A stretch of 22,627 nt of DNA from contig JAAMXP010000017.1 in NCBI GenBank assembly GCA_019693395.1, forward strand, positions 1-22,627. Direction: 5' to 3'. The stretch is from Ettlia oleoabundans (taxonomy: Eukaryota > Chlorophyta > Chlorophyceae > Chlamydomonadales). This document shows, one piece after another, positions 11,322-22,100 of this stretch. Below the pieces are notes generated by a model. The model was not told where the DNA came from and ran no database searches. It was given only the letters and a program-made list of their open reading frames with translations. Made by a program: the position numbers and the translations under genes. Within the stretch, counting starts at the first letter, position 1. The number at the start of each line of letters is the position of its first letter.

Positions 11322-14300
11322 ATGGCCGGTCTTAACAAAAACGATCCGCGCACTGTCTTTGTGCGTGGCATTGATGCCAGCGTCACAAACGAGCAGCTGC
11401 AGGAGTATTTCAGCGAGATTGGGCCGGTGAAGAATGCTTTCTTGATCAGGCGGGGCAAAGATGGGCCGCACAGGGGCTTTGGCTTTGTGCAGTTCGCCCT
11501 GCAGGAGGACGCTGCCCGGGCGGCTGCTGAGCTGCAAGGGCAGGAGCTGGCAGGCAGGAAGCTCAAGGTATTTGCCACCCATGCTGGAGAATGCTATGGG
11601 AAAATATGTGGTGCAACTCATGCCGGGTTTCAAAGGCTGCTGCAGCCACATATGCCTCATTTGGACAAGAGCAGCAAGTGAGGGTCTGCCTGCCTCTCTT
11701 CATGTATCTCGAAGAATCTCAGCCTCCTGCTCCTGCCCTGCTTGTTGTGTTTGTGTTGCAGGTGGAGGGTGCTGTAAAGAGGGCTCCATTGGAGGAACGA
11801 AAGAAGCGCAAGCAGGAGGCAGCACCAGGGCCAGCGCAGCAGCAGCAGCAGCAGCAGCAGCCAAAAGCAGGCACGGCGGAGGCAGTGGAGCAGCAGCCCG
11901 CTGCCAAGAAGCCCCGCTCCGTCAAGCCAGCCACCAGACCGGACGGCACGGCAGCAGCTGCGGCTGAGGGCAAGCACAAGTGGCTGCGGACAGTGGCGGT
12001 GGGAGGCTTGACGGCAGAGGCGGTGGACAGCGCTGTGCAGATGGCCAAGTCGGCTGGGGAGGTGGGTGTGTTGCTGTGGCCTGCCGGCAGCATTGTCAAG
12101 CAGTGGCTTGGCTCGCGTGCATCGAGCCCTATGTTGCAACCCTTCTGCTCTCTCTTTATCCACTAACAATCTGCCTTGCTGGCTGCTTGCAGGTTGAGGA
12201 GGTGATTCAGCCAATCCCAGACCACCTACTAGCACACTTTAAGCTTCAGCGGGATGGCTGTACTGGCGAGTCATTGCTGGCTGTATACAAGACGGTGAAG
12301 CAAGCCATGAATGCTGTGACCAAGCTGCATGGGCAGGCGGCTGCTGCTGGCGATGGAGCGGCGAGAAAGAGGAAGGGCGGCAGAGGAGTGGCACCTGGTC
12401 AGGCTGAGGCGGGATGCCGGGTGTGGGCCCGGCAGCTGTCTGGGGAGGGGATGCATCACAAGCGCTGGCGCCTCATAATCCGCAACCTGCCCTTCACGGT
12501 GAGGTCAATAACGTTATGGTTGTAGCCAGCTGCTGCCAAGCATTCGTATATGCTGGATGCCATGTGGTAAGCGGGCCTGCTCTTGCACTTGTTGCAGTAT
12601 GGCAAGGGCCACACAAACACACTGCACAACGAAAGCTGTTCTTGGCAACTTCCACATCCGTGCCTGAGGCTAGGCCTTTAGCGTGACCGCTGGGATGGCG
12701 GCTTGCCCTGCCGTGCTGTTGCAGGCCAGTGAGGCTGAGCTGCGGCAGGCCTTTGAGCCTGCGGGGTTTTTGTGGGAGCTGACCGTGCCTCGCAGCGCCA
12801 GCGGGCGGGGCCGCGGCTTTGCCTTTGTGGGGTTCACCTGCAAGGCGCACGCAGAGCGCGGCATACGCCTGGTCAACGGTCAGGCAGTGGCGGGGCGTAC
12901 TGTGGCAGTGGATTGGGCGCTGTCAAAAGCGCTGTATGGCAGTGCCTTACAGCAGGAGCAGCAGCTGGAGTGCGCACCTGGCGCTGCCGCCGAGGGGGAG
13001 CAGAAGCTGCAGCAGCTGGGCATTGATGGGCTGGACAGCGATTCTGAGGATGATGGTCCGCCTGCAAAGTTGGTGGGTTGGCTGCCTTCTCATGTGTTCA
13101 TGCAGGCGGCCTTGCCGTCACACATCTGGAGTGCACAGCAGCCTGTGCTATCACAGGAGGGTGAAGTTGAGACTTCTGTTGATCTTGGTCCCCAGGGTGT
13201 GTTTGCATATATTATGGATGCTTGTCTGACTCATGTGGCCACGCTACTGCTACTGCAGGGTCATGAAGATGTGGAGGGCGAGGATGGTGCAGCTGCAGCG
13301 TTGGAGCCTGAGCAGGAGCGTCGCATGGTAGCCAGCGTGATTGACGGCATCCTGGAGACCAGCGATGATGAGGGTGCCGCAGGAGCGCCGGCAGATGGTT
13401 TGGAAGGGTCAGAGGAAGGGGCGTTTGACGAGGACTCCGGTGAAGAGCAGGGCGGCTGCAGTGGGCAGGAGGGGGAAGAGGAACAGGGGGAGGAGGAGGA
13501 GCATGAGGTGGAATTGGAAGAACGGGAGGAAGAGCAGCTGGCGGGGGCAGATGGTGCTGCCAATGCCGACCCATTTAGCCGCAAGCGGCTGCAAAAGAAA
13601 GCGGAGGAGGCGTCAACAGCAGCGGTGCTGCAGGACGGTGAGCAGTCACGGCAGCGTGACAAACCTGAGGAGGGCGCCACTGTGTTCATTCGTGGGCTGC
13701 CGCTGGATGTGAGCAAGGAGCAGGTGTTCTTGAAGATGAAGGTGCGTACACTTGCTGGTACTGCCCGGCACATGGCAGCGCAATATTGGCAGCCAACTTT
13801 GTCAATGCCAATAAAAGCGGGTGAACTAGCGGTCGATGGTAGGCCAGCCATGCCACCAGCACCTGGCACCGCATCGGGCCCGCATCGTGCACTCGTCTAT
13901 TGTTGCTCAGCGTTGCATTGGAGCTGTGCGTGTCCAGTCTGCTGACAGTGCCTGCTGTTCAATGCCACACCCCCCCTTCTTCTCATGCAGGCCTTTGGGC
14001 CTGTGCGGTCCTGCCGGCTAGTGGTGGACAAGGAGTCCGGCAAGCTCAAGGGCACTGCCTTTGTGGACTATTACAAGCGAGCCTCCGCGCAGGCAGCAGC
14101 CGATGCGTGCGCCAAGGGCAGGTGGGGGGCTGGTGCTGGCTGATTGCAGTTTCGTGAGGAAATATCACAACTTGTTTTGTCAGTGCATGATACCCCCATA
14201 GCTAGGCTGAGGCTCTTTCCCCATGCACTGCAGCTTTGCTAGCAAGTCAAAGTGAACTCTGTTGTAGGGCATTGTATCTTCCTTCACGCTTCTTATCCTT

Positions 14301-16439
14301 GCTACAGGCGCAAGGACGGCCCGGGGGTTGTGATTGCGGGGCGTGTGGCTGATGTTGACCTGGCGCTGGGCCAGCAGGATGTGCGTGCGCTGGCGGCGAC
14401 AAAGGCGGCAGAGCGGGGCCCGCGCGACAACCGCCGCCTGGCTTTGGCCAAGGAGGGGCAAATTGAGGAGGGGTCGCCTGCCTGGGAGGACATGTCGGCA
14501 GGGGACCGCGCCAAGCGCAAGCGTGCCGCAGGTATGCGCCACCGCTGGGCACTAAGGATGGGCTGTTGTGCCGTTCCCCTTGAGCTGCTAAAGTTGCTTG
14601 GCGCCTGACCCACTGGTGCCCAGGTGATTCTGCCAAGCCTGCTGCACTCTTCCCTGCATGTAACCCTGCGCTCGCTGCCTGCTTGTTCCGCTCTGACTGT
14701 TCTCCCTCCCTGTGATCGCTGCTGTGCTGATACCCCCCGTTGCAGAGGAGAAGAAGCTGAAGCTGAAGAGCCCCAACTTTGTTGTCAGTGACACGCGGCT
14801 CAGTGTGCGCAACATCCCGCCCTCGTGGACCGAGAAGCAGCTGAAGCAGGCCTTCATCGCAGCGGTGAGCTGGCAGGCCGTGCAGCACCTGTGCACCTGC
14901 AGGATGGCAGGGTGGGACGCGGCTGTCGCCTGCCACCAGCTGAAGTTAGCCGTTGTTCATTCCACGTCCCTGCGTGTGATCGCTACACCGCTCTCACAGT
15001 CCCTGCCCTTCTGCCGCTCACCCACGCGCCGCTGTGCTGCTGCAGGTGAAGGAGCGCGCCAGCAAGGCACAGCCGCGTATGAGGCAGGTGAAGCTGCTGG
15101 TGGAGGAGGAGCGGCAGGGGGCGGACGGCGCACCACGCAGCAAGGGCATCGGGTTTGTGGAGTTCACGGAGCACGAGCACGCGCTTTGTGCGCTGCGCCA
15201 GCTCAACAACAACCCCACCACCTTCACTAAGGTGCCGCGCCGCAGCTGTGCTTGCTGCTTGCTATGCCTGGCCAGCAGCCTGGCTGGCAGTGCGTCAGAG
15301 CCAGCAGCTTGTTTGCCTTCGCAAACTGTCACGCTTGCACAGGATTAGACAAGAACCAGCCAATGCCGCAAATAGCTTTCCATCTTTGCAAACACCCGTT
15401 AATCCTGTGCTCAGTTTGCATCCACCGGGGTGGGCGGGCGGGCTGTGCAGGATCGGCGGCCCATAGTGGAATTTGCCTTGGAAAATGTCAAGGCATTGAA
15501 GCTGCGTGAGGCTAAGTTGGCAAAGGCGAGGCAGCCGCGGGATCCCAGGCAGCAGCAGCAAGAAGACCAGCTGCAAGCAGCGGCTGAGGCAGGCCCAAGT
15601 GAAGGTGTGCCGGGTGCAGGTGAAAGAGGGGGCAAGGAGCAGCGCGACGGTGCGGCAGATGGGGCTGAGGAGCCAGCTATTCAGAAGTCCAAGCGTCAGC
15701 TGCGCAAAGAGCGACGGCTGATGCTGAAGGAGCGCCGCAAGCAGCAGCAGCAGGCAGGTGGTGATGCGTCCGCTGATGCCGTGGCAGCAACCAATGCAAC
15801 ACAGGGTAATGCAGAGAAGAGCCGGTCGGCCAGGCGGCGGGAGCAACGCAAGCGAAAAGAGGGAGAGCAGGGTGCGCCTGTGGCAGCAGCAGCGCCCTTG
15901 GCACAGTTAGCAGCAGCCACTGCGAGCAAGCCTGCAAAGCCAGGTGCAGGCGGCAAGCAGCTGCAGCAGCACAAGCAGCCTCGTCATGGTGTAAACAGCA
16001 AGGTAGCCAAGGCAGCAGCCGTCTCACAGCAGGAGCAGCAGACGCAGCGGCGCAAGCGATCGGCAGATGAGCTGATTGACAAGCTTGCACAAGGGCCTGA
16101 AGGTGGGAGCAGGCCTCTGGACAAACGCATGCATCTGCCCTGTGCAGTGGCTTATCGAGGTGTAGCAAGTGCTGTGCTATCCTGATCGACCAAATGGATC
16201 ATGTTCTCATTCCGCACTCTTGATCCCCTGGCTCCATTGTTCGTCGTGCAGGCGAGCTGCGTGCGAAGAGCAAGCGACGAAAGAAAGAGGATATGGACAG
16301 TGTGGATCAGCTGGCCAAGGCCTACATTAACAAGTACTTCTCCGACTCATCAGCAGCGGCAGCTGCAGGCAAGCCTGGTAGTAGAAGCAAGGGTGCCTCG
16401 GCCAGTGAGCGCTCGACATTGAAGCGGTGGTTTCAGTGA
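11322..16439 (+). CDS. NOP4: Nop4/RBM28-like nucleolar RNA-binding protein (multi-RRM)
   Basis: Complete 11-exon gene: 11322-11567, 11762-12061, 12193-12498, 12725-13072, 13259-13741, 13991-14121, 14308-14531, 14746-14864, 15046-15231, 15451-16102, 16252-16439 (stop TGA); 1060 residues. RRM1 at 11-82 (VFVRGI; RNP1 RGFGFVQF). A weak RRM-like stretch at about 158-235. RRM2 at 275-356 (RLIIRNLPF ... GRTVAVDWALSK, very like RBM28). RRM3 at about 540-620 (TVFIRGLPLD). RRM4 at about 695-781 (LSVRNIPPSW ... KGIGFVEF). Acidic Glu-rich tracts lie between RRM2 and RRM3, with Lys/Arg-rich tracts after RRM4. The end (LAKAYINKYF ... KRWFQ) matches the family's C-terminal pattern. Known role: pre-60S ribosome maturation and 27S pre-rRNA processing in the nucleolus. 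Longer than human RBM28, mainly through low-complexity linkers. The 13073-13258 intron may be retained (+62 residues). Confidence 0.9.
11837..11860 (+). repeat. (CAG)8 coding microsatellite
   Basis: Eight perfect CAG units, in frame, coding eight glutamines in the basic linker after RRM1 of the Nop4/RBM28-like protein. Likely length-polymorphic. Confidence 0.9.
13073..13258 (+). other. Stop-free, in-phase intron (possible retained intron)
   Basis: Donor GTGGGT after 13072 and acceptor ACTGCAG before 13259. The 186 nt are 62 whole codons with no stop in the gene's frame. The encoded segment is not acidic like its flanks and resembles no RRM part, so I treat it as an intron. Retention would keep the frame. 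Confidence 0.6.
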
Positions 16440-16525
16440 CACTTCCCGCCAGCTGTATAACACTGTCGTGCAAACGATGGCTTTAAACACGTGGACCAGT
16501 AAATATGTATAGAATATTTACAACT

Positions 16526-16530
16526 TGTAA
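16526..16530 (+). terminator. Polyadenylation signal TGTAA for the Nop4/RBM28-like gene
   Basis: TGTAA lies 87 nt after the stop codon, behind an AT-rich stretch (16500-16525) that stands out in this GC-rich window. It leaves only about 130 bp for the next gene's promoter and leader. Confidence 0.7.
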
Positions 16531-16595
16531 GGCCACACATCATCGCCCAAGTGCGGCAGGCATGCTGAGTCTGCCAGCTTGCCGCCGTCGTTTAC

Positions 16596-16922
16596 ATGAA
16601 TAACCCAAGGTTGCGCATGCTCTCAACCCTCCCCAACGTGAGTCAGGCTAGTGTTACTCATGGCCTCCCTGTTTGTGGCGAAAATGAACGCGCAAATGGC
16701 AAGATCGGTTGCCGCTCAAGCGCACAAGTTGCTCCGCCCAGCGGGGCTCACTCCCTGGATCGCCACCGCGCAGGGCACCCAGCCTCAGCAGCGTCCGTCG
16801 TCCCAACAGCTGCGGGTACTCTCCACCGCTTCGCAGCCCTACTGGAACGACGACACCAAAACCCGAGTGAACGTTTATTCAGATTACACGATCTACAAGG
16901 TGCGATCACGAATCGTTGCTGA
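16596..16922 (+). other. Upstream ORF overlapping the Whirly start in another frame
   Basis: An ATG at 16596, with a second in the same frame at 16617, opens a frame that runs past the Whirly ATG (16660) and stops inside its first intron (last sense codon ends about 16919). It has no family resemblance and is not a gene by itself. If the transcript starts upstream of 16596 it would act as an overlapping upstream ORF; if not, it is meaningless. Confidence 0.3.
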
Positions 16923-18232
16923 ATGTGCAGAAGGCAGGAACACAACCTGCGGCATGACAGCGGCTAGTCCCACTGTATTCCCGCCGGTTTGCTTGGCTCA
17001 CACGTCATGGAGCACAGCCTCGCCTTCTCATTTTGCCTGCAGGGAAAAGCGGCTATGGCAATCAAGGTCATCAAACCCAGCTGGGAGCGCATCAGCAGCG
17101 GTCTGAAAATCAATCGGGAGGGAACCGTGCTGCTTGAGTTTGCACCCAGCATCGGCACACAGCAGTACGACTGGGCCAAGAAAGAGGTATGTGGTGGGCA
17201 TCACCTGAACCATCTGTGGTGGGGCGAAGTGACATATGTCATCGCTACGTGTCAACTACCAAGTTGGGAGCCAGCCTGCCGTGACGCAAAAGCAAGCGCG
17301 TCGTCTTGGTGCTGCAGACATTTGGGCTTAGTGCCCTAGAATGCGCAGCAGTCCTGTCCGCAGCAGATGGGCAGCAACCCTGGGAGGCGTACCATGACCC
17401 CAACAAGGGAGGCGCAGGGGAGGGCACCGTGTTCAAGAAGCTCAGGTCAGTGGCTCTTGGCTGGGTGGTGGAAGTTGGGAGTTTGGCTTGCCAGCCAATG
17501 CATGGGGCAATTGTTGTGGAGTTGATTGCCAGCGGGAACACTTGTGTGCTTTTGATGACCACAGCAGAAGTGTAGCCTGCCCTGAGGACGCGATTACCCC
17601 AACCGTCTGCCTGGCCCCGCCTTGCGCGGTCACTGCAGCATCCGTCCAGCCCCCGACAAGGGCTGGTTCTTCAGCCTGTCCTCCACTGCCAGCGGCAGCC
17701 AGGTCAACATCTCATGCAACGTCAGCGATGTGGAGCTGCGCCTAATCAAGACGGTGTTGGACGTGAGATTTAGCTTCGTCTCGCCTTCGGCAGCTGCGCT
17801 CGCTTTGGCTGGCTGATACATGTGCATCATTGCACGCACGTGATGCGGCACAGCTCTGAGCCAGACAATTGATGCGAATGGGTGCTGGAATGTATGCGCA
17901 TTTCTGTGGTTGGGAATCCAGCGTCTCCAGTGCATCCCGAGGATACATCATGGCACTCAACGCCCAGTCTGATGGTGTCCCGCCTTGATCACCCGTCGTT
18001 TGCATGCAGTTCATGATTCCGCGCCTGCTGGGCTTTGACGAGCACTTTGCTGGTGAGCGTCGGGTGCTTACTGCTTGCTGGGTTGGACCCATGCAGTTGA
18101 ACCTCAGCATTACTGGGGCACTGTTTCGAATACTTACTTGCTGACATGGTTGCCCATTCCGCAGGTGCTCCGTCGGTTGTGAACTCAGACGGTGCAGCGA
18201 TGGCAGCACCAGCACAAGCTGCTCCCTTCTGA
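16660..18232 (+). CDS. WHY1: Whirly single-stranded DNA-binding protein, organelle-targeted
   Basis: Complete 6-exon gene: 16660-16899, 17043-17186, 17318-17445, 17639-17762, 18010-18052, 18165-18232 (stop TGA); 248 residues. Residues 1 to about 65 are rich in Ala, Ser, Gln and Arg and poor in acidic residues, like a chloroplast or mitochondrial transit peptide. The Whirly fold starts at VYSDYTIYK and carries KGKAAM (80-85), the family's DNA-binding/oligomerisation motif (KGKAAL in land plants). Next come LLEFAPSIGTQQYDW, HDPNKG, a strand pair ending in the SDVELRLIKTVLD region, and FMIPRLLGFDEHF. Known role: tetramers or larger assemblies bind single-stranded DNA and protect plastid or mitochondrial genomes from error-prone repair; some also act in the nucleus. 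The tail after the core is Ala-rich and lacks the acidic/Trp-containing end of land-plant Whirlies. Start: first in-frame ATG after an upstream stop. Confidence 0.92.
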
Positions 18233-19110
18233 GGCTCGACATACTTGTCGGTGGTTCATAAGATTTGCTCACATGCCAGGCTTCCATTTTAGCTACAGCC
18301 CTTGCAGGTCCACCATCTTCCCTGTTGCTGCAAGAAGTTCAATCCAGCGGTTGCTTTGCGACAAAATGATGGCACTTGTATCGCCTGACTCGGCGACTCC
18401 TATGCCCTTGCTGTCGGCGCTGCATAAAAGAACGCCTTGTCAAAGAGACGAGACGAGATACGCGCCCATAAAGAGTGTCATAAACTTGTCCTGCCGTCTA
18501 AGCAGCAGGGGTACTGCTTCTGAGGTGTGCAGATCGCGTCATCCATCTTGCTATCGCTCTGCACATTCCCCGTCACATGCGAACCGCGTTGATTGCCACA
18601 AATCTGTTTCTTAATTGCCTTGGGCGCTCGTCAAAACAGAGGAAATCAGGAGGTGCACTGTCAACTTGCCGTTTGGTTGCACCCTTGACAAACCATCAGG
18701 CAAAACACCAGGAAAGACGTTGGACCAGCAAATAGCGCGTGCTGGTTTGCAGCTAGTTTCTGCAGTGCCAAGTAGCTGTGCCTCTTCACGGCCGCCTCTT
18801 GCCGGCCCGCCTGTTTGAACTCCTGGAGAACTCCGCACAGCCAGGAGTTCCGCAACAGCATTGTCAGCGCGGTGTTGGCTTCCCGCACAGCACTGCCAGC
18901 CCACCGCCCGGTGCCGCTGAGCTGCCAACCAATGCTGCACGGTTTGCCTGCAGGCCCGCCCAGGACAAGTGGCGTCTGAGGCACGACACGTGAAACCTGA
19001 CATATTGCAGGTGAGTGTGAACTTTGGGTGGAATGCACTGCTGAATTGTTGGTTCAAGCCAAGGTTCAACAGGTTGGTGCGCGTGGGCCATGGCCCCGTA
19101 GGTGGCACCA
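18233..19110. other. Intergenic region between Whirly and ABCG genes
   Basis: 878 bp with no recognisable gene. It should hold the Whirly 3' untranslated region and the ABCG promoter and leader. I find no TGTAA on the plus strand, so the Whirly transcript end is undefined. ATAAA-like stretches occur near 18423 and 18470-18485. A perfect 10-bp inverted repeat lies at 18817-18850. A 177-codon minus-strand open frame (18611-19144) has no family resemblance and overlaps the ABCG start. Confidence 0.6.
18817..18850. repeat. Perfect 10-bp inverted repeat (hairpin)
   Basis: GAACTCCTGG at 18817-18826 and its exact reverse complement CCAGGAGTTC at 18841-18850, with a 14-nt loop. It lies about 260 bp before the ABCG ATG. 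It could be a dyad operator-like site or an RNA hairpin in a leader; no T-run or other sign of a terminator. Confidence 0.65.
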
Positions 19111-22100
19111 ATGGCGGCACCAAGATGGGACGATGTCGAGGCACAGAGGAAAGACACCACCGCCTGCCTGGCCCGCCCCCAGGGAGCCACTGCTACTCTG
19201 TCATTCCGTGAGTTGTCGGTGACGGTGGTTGATGCCAAGGGCAACGAGCGCAACATCTTGAAGAAAGTTGACGGCTACGTGAGTGGTTGGGAGGGTGGCC
19301 TTCACGGCATTGCAGGTCATGCAGTGCAAGCAGCCAATGCCAACCTGGGCTGACAGACTGAACCGCCAGACTTGCTATGTCCTTTCATTTCACTAACTGC
19401 CTTTGCCATTTTCAATTCCGCTGCCTGCCTTGCAGGTGGAGCCCAAGGACATGCTGGTGCGTGGGCTGGCTGCCGCCACATTGGGCTGGGCCAACATCAC
19501 CCAGTGTACTATCCTGGCTGCATTGCCACTTAATGCTTTTGTTGTCCTTACGGCCATTGGACATCCTTCATGCAGTAGGCTTACCTTCCAGTCCCTGTTG
19601 CAACCTTGCTGAGCCTGCCGGTGCCTGCCCTCCACATGTCTCCCGTCCCTTGTGCGACAGGCAATAATGGGTCCATCTGGTTGCGGCAAGACCACCCTCT
19701 TGGATGCGCTAGCGTAAGCATGGCCTGATCGCGCAGGGTTTGCAGCAGCACTGAGCAGGGGATCCAAGACGCCACCTTACTCCCATCCAACTGCTGCCCC
19801 TGCTGCATGCAGCGGACGGCTGACCAAGAACGCCAAACACAGCGGCGAAATTCGCGTGAATGGCCACAAGTCGCGACTGTCCTACGGCAGGTGCGGTGGC
19901 ACGCCTGCACGGACTGGAGGTGGTGCTGTTGGGCTGTGCACAATGCAATGTGGTGTTTGCACCGCAAACCTGCGTCAAATACAACCACTTCGGTTCCTCC
20001 TGGCCCTTGCACAGGAGTGCGTATGTGACTCAGGATGACGTGCTGATTGGCACACTGACGGTTTATGAGACAATCCTTTACTCAGCCAAGCTCAGGCTGC
20101 CTCAGGTGGTGGCAGTGCCAGTGCCAGTGGCCGCCACTTCCAACCACAACTCCCAGCCATGGGCGCCTACCTTTCCTCTGTGCTGCCTGGTCTACTGCAC
20201 TGTCAATGCCTCCACAGCATGAACAGTGCTCACTTGCCTGCCCACCCACCCACTCGCCTTTCCATTCACCTGGGGGGTGCTTGCAGAGCATGGCCCAGAA
20301 GGAGAAGGACAGAATTGTGGATGAAGTGATTGCAGAGCTGGGCCTGGAGTCCTCGCGCGACACGTGAGTGAATGGGGGAAAGCGCCTCAGCCGCTGCTTT
20401 GAAGCAAGCCTGGCCACCAAGGAAAGGGTGCGATGCAGTTTCAGGTGTGTGAAAGTGCATAACCTTGCATTGGAAGGCAATGTAAGTGCCAACTGCAGCA
20501 ACCACATCCTGTGCCTTTCTTGCCTTCTCCCTGCAGCTACATCGGCACCTGGCACCTGCGCGGCGTGAGCGGAGGCCAGCGTCGGCGTGTTAGCATTGGT
20601 TGCGAGCTGGTCACATATCCTTCACTCATCTTTCTGCAAGAGCCTGCTGCCTTGCGTCGTCATGAGTGCAATGCTTCCTGCACACTGTCCCCAGCATTGG
20701 TGGTTGGCCCCTGTGTCATGTCCCTGCCATTCAACATCCACATCTCTTCCACGTCCGGGCCGTGTGTGCAGGGATGAACCCACGAGCGGGCTTGATGCTG
20801 CTGCCGCTTACTACGTGATGGCAGCGGTGCGCCGCCTGGCTGAGGGCTGCCGCACCATCGTCAGGCAAGTGCTAGAGAATTCTGGAACTGACACACTTGC
20901 GCTCAATTGCGCTGGACTTGTCGTTTGCTACTTCCCCTGTCTCAGCAATGCCCGCCTCTGCTTTGCTGCACATCGGAGCAGATGGCCTTTGAGTGCACCA
21001 CCCTGAGAGCGGACAATGCTTCAGCGCAACTATTGCCACACTGCCACTGCGTCCCCCCCCTCCGATTCCCTACCACCCCGCTCCCGTCCCTTCCCTGCCC
21101 GCAGTGTCATCCACCAGCCCTCCTCCGAGGTGTTTGCGCTGTTTGACAAGCTCTGCCTGCTATCGAATGGCCAGGTGGTATACTTTGGCGCCGCTTTTCT
21201 CGCAGTTAACTTCTTCGCTGAGGCGGGGCTGGCAGTGCCCACCAACCGCAACCCCGCCGACCATTTCTTGCATTGCATTAATCCGGATTTTGCTGATCAA
21301 GAAGATGTGGAGAAGGTGGGGCGGTGCCATGGGTTTGCCCATAGATTGTGACAGGCTGACTGTGTGGAGGGGAACCTGCTAGGGCGTTATTTCGCTGCCT
21401 GGTGCTGCGGTGTGCGTTTAACATGTTCGATGCGGTAGGCTGCCGCTAGTCCAGCCGACCAGTCCTTTGGTGGATCACGGTGGCATGTCAACCTCTCTAT
21501 GGCTGCCTCCATGGAGTTGGGACTGAGGTCTGAGAAGCCGTGCGTCACCGCTGCTGTTTCTGCCCTGCTGCAGAACATATCCAAGCTGGTGGCCCAGTAC
21601 GAGTCCTCACGCATTGCCACACACGTCAGAGACCATGTCAAGGTAGGTGGGTGGGCTCGGTGGGTTGTTACGTTGAGCAGGGAACAGGGGCATGTTGGTG
21701 AACAGGTTTTCCTTGTGGCAGCAGTCCTGCATTGCAGCTGCAAACCTTGTTAATCGCATCGTTCAGGTTCCGCCCCAAGGCGATGCAGTGCCCAGGGGAG
21801 CATCTGTCGCTCGTGCTTCAAAGAACGCTTCCCCCAAGCCGCACCGGGCACTTAACTGGAAAGTGTTGCGTGTTGTCTTGGCCTTGCTCTTGCTTTTTGC
21901 AGGAGCTGGAGTCCAGCCCTGGCGATGAGTATGTTGTTGAAGTTCAGCACCCCGGCTGGGCATACCAGACCTCCGTGCTCACCTACCGCACCTTTCTCAA
22001 CAAGTGAGCCTGATATCCACGTTGCAGGCAGTGTTTGCAGCAGGCAGTTGTCTGTTGCGAACACATGCTGTTCCCAGCGCACCTGTATTGTACTCATGCG

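Noticed and set aside
13261..13869. 202-codon Ser-rich open frame on the minus strand
   Set aside because: Antisense of the acidic Glu/Asp-rich coding exon; reverse complements of GAG/GAC-rich sequence read as Ser/Leu.
14247..14936. 229-codon open frame on the minus strand
   Set aside because: Antisense shadow of the Nop4/RBM28-like exons; no family resemblance, and GC-rich codon use opens long false frames here.
11322..16439. Reading the Nop4/RBM28-like gene as nucleolin or a poly(A)-binding protein
   Set aside because: GRTVAVDWALSK after RRM2, the insertion-bearing later RRMs and the KRWFQ C-terminus fit Nop4/RBM28; there are no RGG repeats and no poly(A)-binding C-terminal domain.
18611..19144. 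177-codon open frame on the minus strand between the Whirly and ABCG genes
   Set aside because: Cys/Pro/Arg-rich with no domain, overlaps the ABCG start, and has no splice or polyadenylation support. Not called a gene.
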